DNA of 8,393 nt. Source: Chloroflexota bacterium (GTDB lineage Bacteria > Chloroflexota > Anaerolineae > Promineifilales > Promineifilaceae). The first letter of the stretch is position 1. Each line of letters opens with the position of its first letter. Below are positions 6,038-8,393 of the stretch, piece by piece. The stretch lies in NCBI GenBank assembly GCA_008501785.1, contig QQUD01000347.1, positions 1-8,393 on the forward strand. Direction: 5' to 3'. The notes under the pieces are model-generated. The model was not told where the DNA came from. It searched no databases and saw only the letters and a program-made list of their open reading frames with translations. The position numbers and the translations under genes were made by a program.

Positions 6038-6042
6038 TCCTT
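6038..6042 (-). promoter_or_regulatory. Ribosome binding site of the methyltransferase gene
   Basis: AAGGA on the minus strand, seven bases before the ATG at 6030, is the clearest Shine-Dalgarno sequence in the window. It fixes this start. Confidence 0.7.
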
Positions 6043-6063
6043 GGAGAGATGACATCGAATATT

Positions 6064-6134
6064 AGGAATTAGCGAATGAAGAAATTCAGAAGAACAAATT
6101 TATTCGTTGATTCCTATCATTCGTTGTTCTCTTC
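6064..6134. repeat. Spacer stem-loop between the ClC and methyltransferase genes
   Basis: AGGAATTAGCGAAT (6064-6077) pairs over 14 positions with ATTCGTTGATTCCT (6102-6115), using two G-T pairs. A competing pairing also exists: GCGAATGA (6072-6079) with TCATTCGT (6118-6125), and GAAGAACAA (6089-6097) with TTGTTCTCTTC (6124-6134, one bulge). There is no T-run on the minus strand. The sequence is unrelated to the other spacer stem-loops. Confidence 0.65.
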
Positions 6135-6146
6135 ATGGCAAATCGG

Positions 6147-7988
6147 TTATTCTTCTTCATCCTCTGCAATTGAGGAATGATTAACATCATCATCAAACTG
6201 TTCAGGTCTCGGATTTAGCGGCAATGTCCGAATCGTCTGCTCTAGCTGATCGAGCTTTTCGTCACGGCCTAACACAACCAGGATATCACCGCTTTCCAAT
6301 ATCGTTGCTGAGCTTGTATTGAGCCGGATGCGCGGCAAACCTGATTCATCGCGTCGTTCCATCAAACCAATCACATTCAAATCAAATTGATTGCGGAAAT
6401 TGAGGTCAATTAAGGTGTGCCCCACCCACGCAGCAGGAACCGGAATACGACGTGTGCTCACTCCCGGCATAATTTGGCGACCACTGTGTTTTTCGCGCTG
6501 CGTGCGGTAAATGGTGTGATCATGCGCAAACACAGATGCGACCACCAGCATCACCAACGCGGGCATCATGTACGCCGTGCCATACACTTCTACCGTAAAC
6601 AAAATAGCGGCCAACGGCACATTCACGATAGACACCAAACTAGCCGTCATGGCGGGAATGATGAACATCATCGGCTGGTAGCCTTCAAAAATGGAGCTAA
6701 AAACGGCCGCGACCATGGTGCTAAAGAAAAGGGACGGCACCAGCAGCCCCGCCGAGCCGCCAGACCCAACCGTTGCCAGCGTCGCAATCATCTTGGCAAA
6801 TAAGGCAATCAAGGCAATCGCCATCGTCACTTCACCGGCCAACGCGGCATTCACCACCGATTCGCCCGGTCCCAAAACCAGTTCCAACCCGTTGATGCCA
6901 TGTCCACGCGGCACCAAATATTCAACTACGTAATAAACAATAACCGCCACAGTTCCCGTAAACGCAGCCCCCATCAAATGGCGTTGCCAGATATTGGGTT
7001 GTCGATGGTGGAATGCGTGTTCAAAACTGGCGCGTAAACGGCCGAAATAAATACTCATCAACGAAATGACGACGCCTAACAGCGCCAAAATGGCAAAATA
7101 TTGCCAATTTGACGGCGGCACAAACAGCGATTCAACTTCAAAGATGGCCGTATGACCATCGGTAAAGATGTCTGTTAAAAAGAAGGCAACCAATGATGAA
7201 ATAAGCGAGTAGACGAGCTTTTCGACGATGGGACGCTGCCGGTACATCACTTCGGTCGCAAAGAATGCCGCTGCAAATGGCGCACCAAACAACACGGATA
7301 CAGCGGCTGCAATGCCGCTCAACTGTGCCGTTTGCAAATCGTCGGGATTGTCAGGTCGCCACCAGCGCCACAGCCGCCCGATGATGCTCATGCGCTTGTC
7401 GGCATCGTAAACGATTTGACGCGGCTTAAACAAGCCAGCCGAGACACTTTCACCAATCAATGTCACGCTGGCTTCAAGACCACCGCTACCACCGCTGCCC
7501 AGTGTGACCAACGTTGCCAGAAATTTGCGCAGCGCCAGCGTAAAGGTGGGTAAGTTCCATCGTACTTCGACCCCTTCTTGCCCGGTGAGCGCCTGCTCAA
7601 ACGTGGATTCGGATGTGTAGTAAAGGGAGATGGCGCGTTCGAGACCATCCCCTTCAACATCAAGCAGTTCGTGAACATGACCATCGCCATCTCGATAATG
7701 GATCACGGCAGAGCGAGATTTGGTAATCGCCGCCACAATCAGCGCCCCGGTTAGCAATGGCACAAATACGAGAAATGGCGTCGGGCCATCTTCTAAAAAG
7801 TGAAGCGTGTTTTCAAATGCCCAATGGACGGCTTCTTTTAGCGAAAATACAATCGCCCACACAACTACTCCAATAACAACAGATTGAAACACAGGCCGCC
7901 GCTCTTCTTCATCGAAGTAATCAGGCAGATTGCGCACAATATTGAGATATTTAACAGTATCGGTCAAGGATTTTAGGATTAGTTTCAT
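6147..7988 (-). CDS. ClC-family chloride channel/transporter with C-terminal RCK_C-like domain
   Basis: This 613-residue inner-membrane protein has many hydrophobic helices between about 35 and 490. Core ClC signatures are GSGGSGGLEASVTLIGES (164-181), where Glu172 matches the gating glutamate of GREGP, then FGAPFAAAFFATEVM (234-248), GSGGSAGLLVPS (408-419, the GxFxP region) and NVPLAAILFTVEVYGTAYMMPA (456-477) with a Tyr473 candidate for the anion-coordinating tyrosine. Residues about 512-590 resemble an RCK_C (TrkA-C) ligand-binding domain, with RIPVPAAWVGHTLIDLNF and SGDILVVLG. An acidic tail ends the protein (DDDVNH, AEDEEE). The internal proton-glutamate site reads Glu-Val (246-247), as in channels, rather than Glu-Glu as in E. 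coli ClC. The usual GSGIP motif is diverged. The ATG at 7988 follows a dyad repeat by 13 bases and lacks a ribosome binding site. Confidence 0.94.
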   Translation of the reverse strand: MKLILKSLTDTVKYLNIVRNLPDYFDEEERRPVFQSVVIGVVVWAIVFSLKEAVHWAFENTLHFLEDGPTPFLVFVPLLTGALIVAAITKSRSAVIHYRDGDGHVHELLDVEGDGLERAISLYYTSESTFEQALTGQEGVEVRWNLPTFTLALRKFLATLVTLGSGGSGGLEASVTLIGESVSAGLFKPRQIVYDADKRMSIIGRLWRWWRPDNPDDLQTAQLSGIAAAVSVLFGAPFAAAFFATEVMYRQRPIVEKLVYSLISSLVAFFLTDIFTDGHTAIFEVESLFVPPSNWQYFAILALLGVVISLMSIYFGRLRASFEHAFHHRQPNIWQRHLMGAAFTGTVAVIVYYVVEYLVPRGHGINGLELVLGPGESVVNAALAGEVTMAIALIALFAKMIATLATVGSGGSAGLLVPSLFFSTMVAAVFSSIFEGYQPMMFIIPAMTASLVSIVNVPLAAILFTVEVYGTAYMMPALVMLVVASVFAHDHTIYRTQREKHSGRQIMPGVSTRRIPVPAAWVGHTLIDLNFRNQFDLNVIGLMERRDESGLPRIRLNTSSATILESGDILVVLGRDEKLDQLEQTIRTLPLNPRPEQFDDDVNHSSIAEDEEE

Positions 7989-8001
7989 AGGTTTTTGGAC
8001 A

Positions 8002-8034
8002 AGGTGCGACGCATTTCAGAAGTGCGTCGCACCT
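8002..8034. repeat. GTGC-N3-GCAC double-dyad repeat, copy 4 (best conserved)
   Basis: The arms AGGTGCGACGCATTT (8002-8016) and AAGTGCGTCGCACCT (8020-8034) pair at 14 of 15 positions around CAG. The inner dyads are centred at 8009 and 8027, 18 bp apart. It fills the 51-bp gap between the uncharacterised gene and the ClC start. The minus strand has no T-run after it, so it is not a typical terminator. Confidence 0.88.
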
Positions 8035-8039
8035 GAATT

Positions 8040-8393
8040 TTACTCATTGACACGGATAACTTCGTAGGTGTCGGTAACAACGGCCGTTTCCAACCCCATC
8101 ATCGCTTCTATGCCACCAAACCCATCCACCAAATCATGGGCACGGACGGTAACGGCCGTCTCATCCTCAGGAATCACAATATTGCTCTGACTGCGCGTAA
8201 ATGGCTGTTCCGTTTCGTGTGGATGCAGCAGCAGGCGCGTAAACGGGCTGTCTGCATCGGGCAAAATGACGGTCCCGTCTGGCAGCACCACATCCCACCC
8301 ATCTGCGTAATCTTCCCAGCCGCTGTCAGGATGTGCCACGGTTACGGAAAATGTCCAGGTGTTGGGGCTGGTTTCGGTGGCTTTGACGAAAAG
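8040..8393 (-). CDS. Conserved uncharacterised protein, N-terminus beyond window
   Basis: The reading frame is open from the right edge to the stop at 8040-8042, giving 118 visible residues that begin LFVKATETSPNTWTFSVTVA. A GTG at 8339 is in frame, but the frame continues upstream with protein-like sequence, so the true start lies outside the window. Recognisable blocks are TWTFSVTVAHPDSGWEDYAD (13-32), WDVVLPDGT (34-42), LLLHPHETEQPFTRS (55-69) and VTVRAHDLVDGFGG (82-95). From memory, similar blocks (F-x-V-T-V-x-H-x-D-x-G-W-x-x-Y-A-D, HPH-x-x-EQPFTRS, V-x-A-x-D) recur in small uncharacterised proteins of proteobacteria. No function is known to me. The pattern of short strands suggests a beta-rich fold. 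It contains two ACGGCCGT sites, both read as ETAV. Confidence 0.8.
   Translation of the reverse strand, partial: LFVKATETSPNTWTFSVTVAHPDSGWEDYADGWDVVLPDGTVILPDADSPFTRLLLHPHETEQPFTRSQSNIVIPEDETAVTVRAHDLVDGFGGIEAMMGLETAVVTDTYEVIRVNE
8079..8088. repeat. ACGGCCGT palindrome, site 9 (10-bp)
   Basis: AACGGCCGTT in the uncharacterised gene, read as GAA ACG GCC GTT GTT (E-T-A-V-V). Confidence 0.85.
8152..8159. repeat. ACGGCCGT palindrome, site 10
   Basis: An 8-bp core in the uncharacterised gene, 72 bp from site 9, read as GAG ACG GCC GTT ACC (E-T-A-V-T). Confidence 0.8.

Noticed and set aside
6417..6803. Plus-strand 128-codon open frame opposite the ClC gene
   Set aside because: Its composition is Arg/His-rich and it is antisense to conserved ClC motifs. 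It has no ribosome binding site or domain.
7865..7886. Partial match to the 3322-3397 arm (CCAATAACAACAGATTG) in the ClC gene
   Set aside because: The resemblance is short, gapped and explained by coding of the ClC N-terminal helix, so I treat it as coincidence.
8002..8034. Dyad repeats as intrinsic terminators
   Set aside because: None of the four copies is followed by a T-run on the transcribed strand, and two sit directly before start codons.
1..8393. A single eight-gene operon or a defence/secretion system
   Set aside because: The gene functions are unrelated, spacers are all 51-116 bp with structured DNA, one has a terminator-like signal, and no nuclease, toxin, transposase or phage gene is present.

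Overview
The window is a compact bacterial chromosome segment with roughly balanced GC. All eight protein genes lie on the minus strand. In transcription order (right to left) they are: the C-terminal part of a conserved uncharacterised protein (8393-8040), a ClC-family chloride channel/transporter with a C-terminal RCK_C-like regulatory domain (7988-6147), a class I SAM methyltransferase (6030-5332), a two-GAF SpoIIE/RsbU-type PP2C phosphatase (5231-3378), an M16-family protein that has lost its zinc site (3272-1977), holo-ACP synthase AcpS (1885-1511), an alpha/beta hydrolase (1451-690) and the N-terminal part of a PIG-L/LmbE-type zinc deacetylase (591-1). No tRNA, rRNA, transposase or CRISPR array was seen, and no stretch over 300 bases lacks a gene. 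The mixture (GAF-SpoIIE sensor phosphatase, M16 protein, PIG-L enzyme, ClC-RCK fusion) and the style of the repeats recall Chloroflexota (Anaerolineae-like). That is a low-to-moderate confidence inference, because no phylogenetic marker is present.

The genes do not form one pathway. AcpS activates acyl carrier protein, the phosphatase is a signalling output of the partner-switch type, ClC moves anions, and the rest are generic enzymes. Spacers are 51-116 bp. One good intrinsic-terminator candidate lies between the methyltransferase and the phosphatase, and a leaderless promoter candidate lies before the M16 gene. The run is therefore better read as co-directional neighbours than as one operon.

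The main interest is in the DNA rather than the genes. First, a short palindrome, ACGGCCGT, usually as AACGGCCGTT and at best GGAAACGGCCGTTTCC, occurs ten times in 8.4 kb. All copies are inside coding sequence, and they are read in three different codon frames (TAV, N/H/Y-G-R, RPL). This is what a highly iterated palindrome like cyanobacterial HIP1 would look like. Second, a 33-35 bp spacer repeat made of two GTGC-N3-GCAC dyads 18-19 bp apart is present four times. Third, all seven spacers contain an inverted repeat. Three of them carry the dyad family and four carry long, mutually unrelated stem-loops, one a perfect 20-bp stem that includes a stop codon. No complete new multi-gene system such as defence or secretion is visible. 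The repeat architecture is the best candidate for something undescribed.
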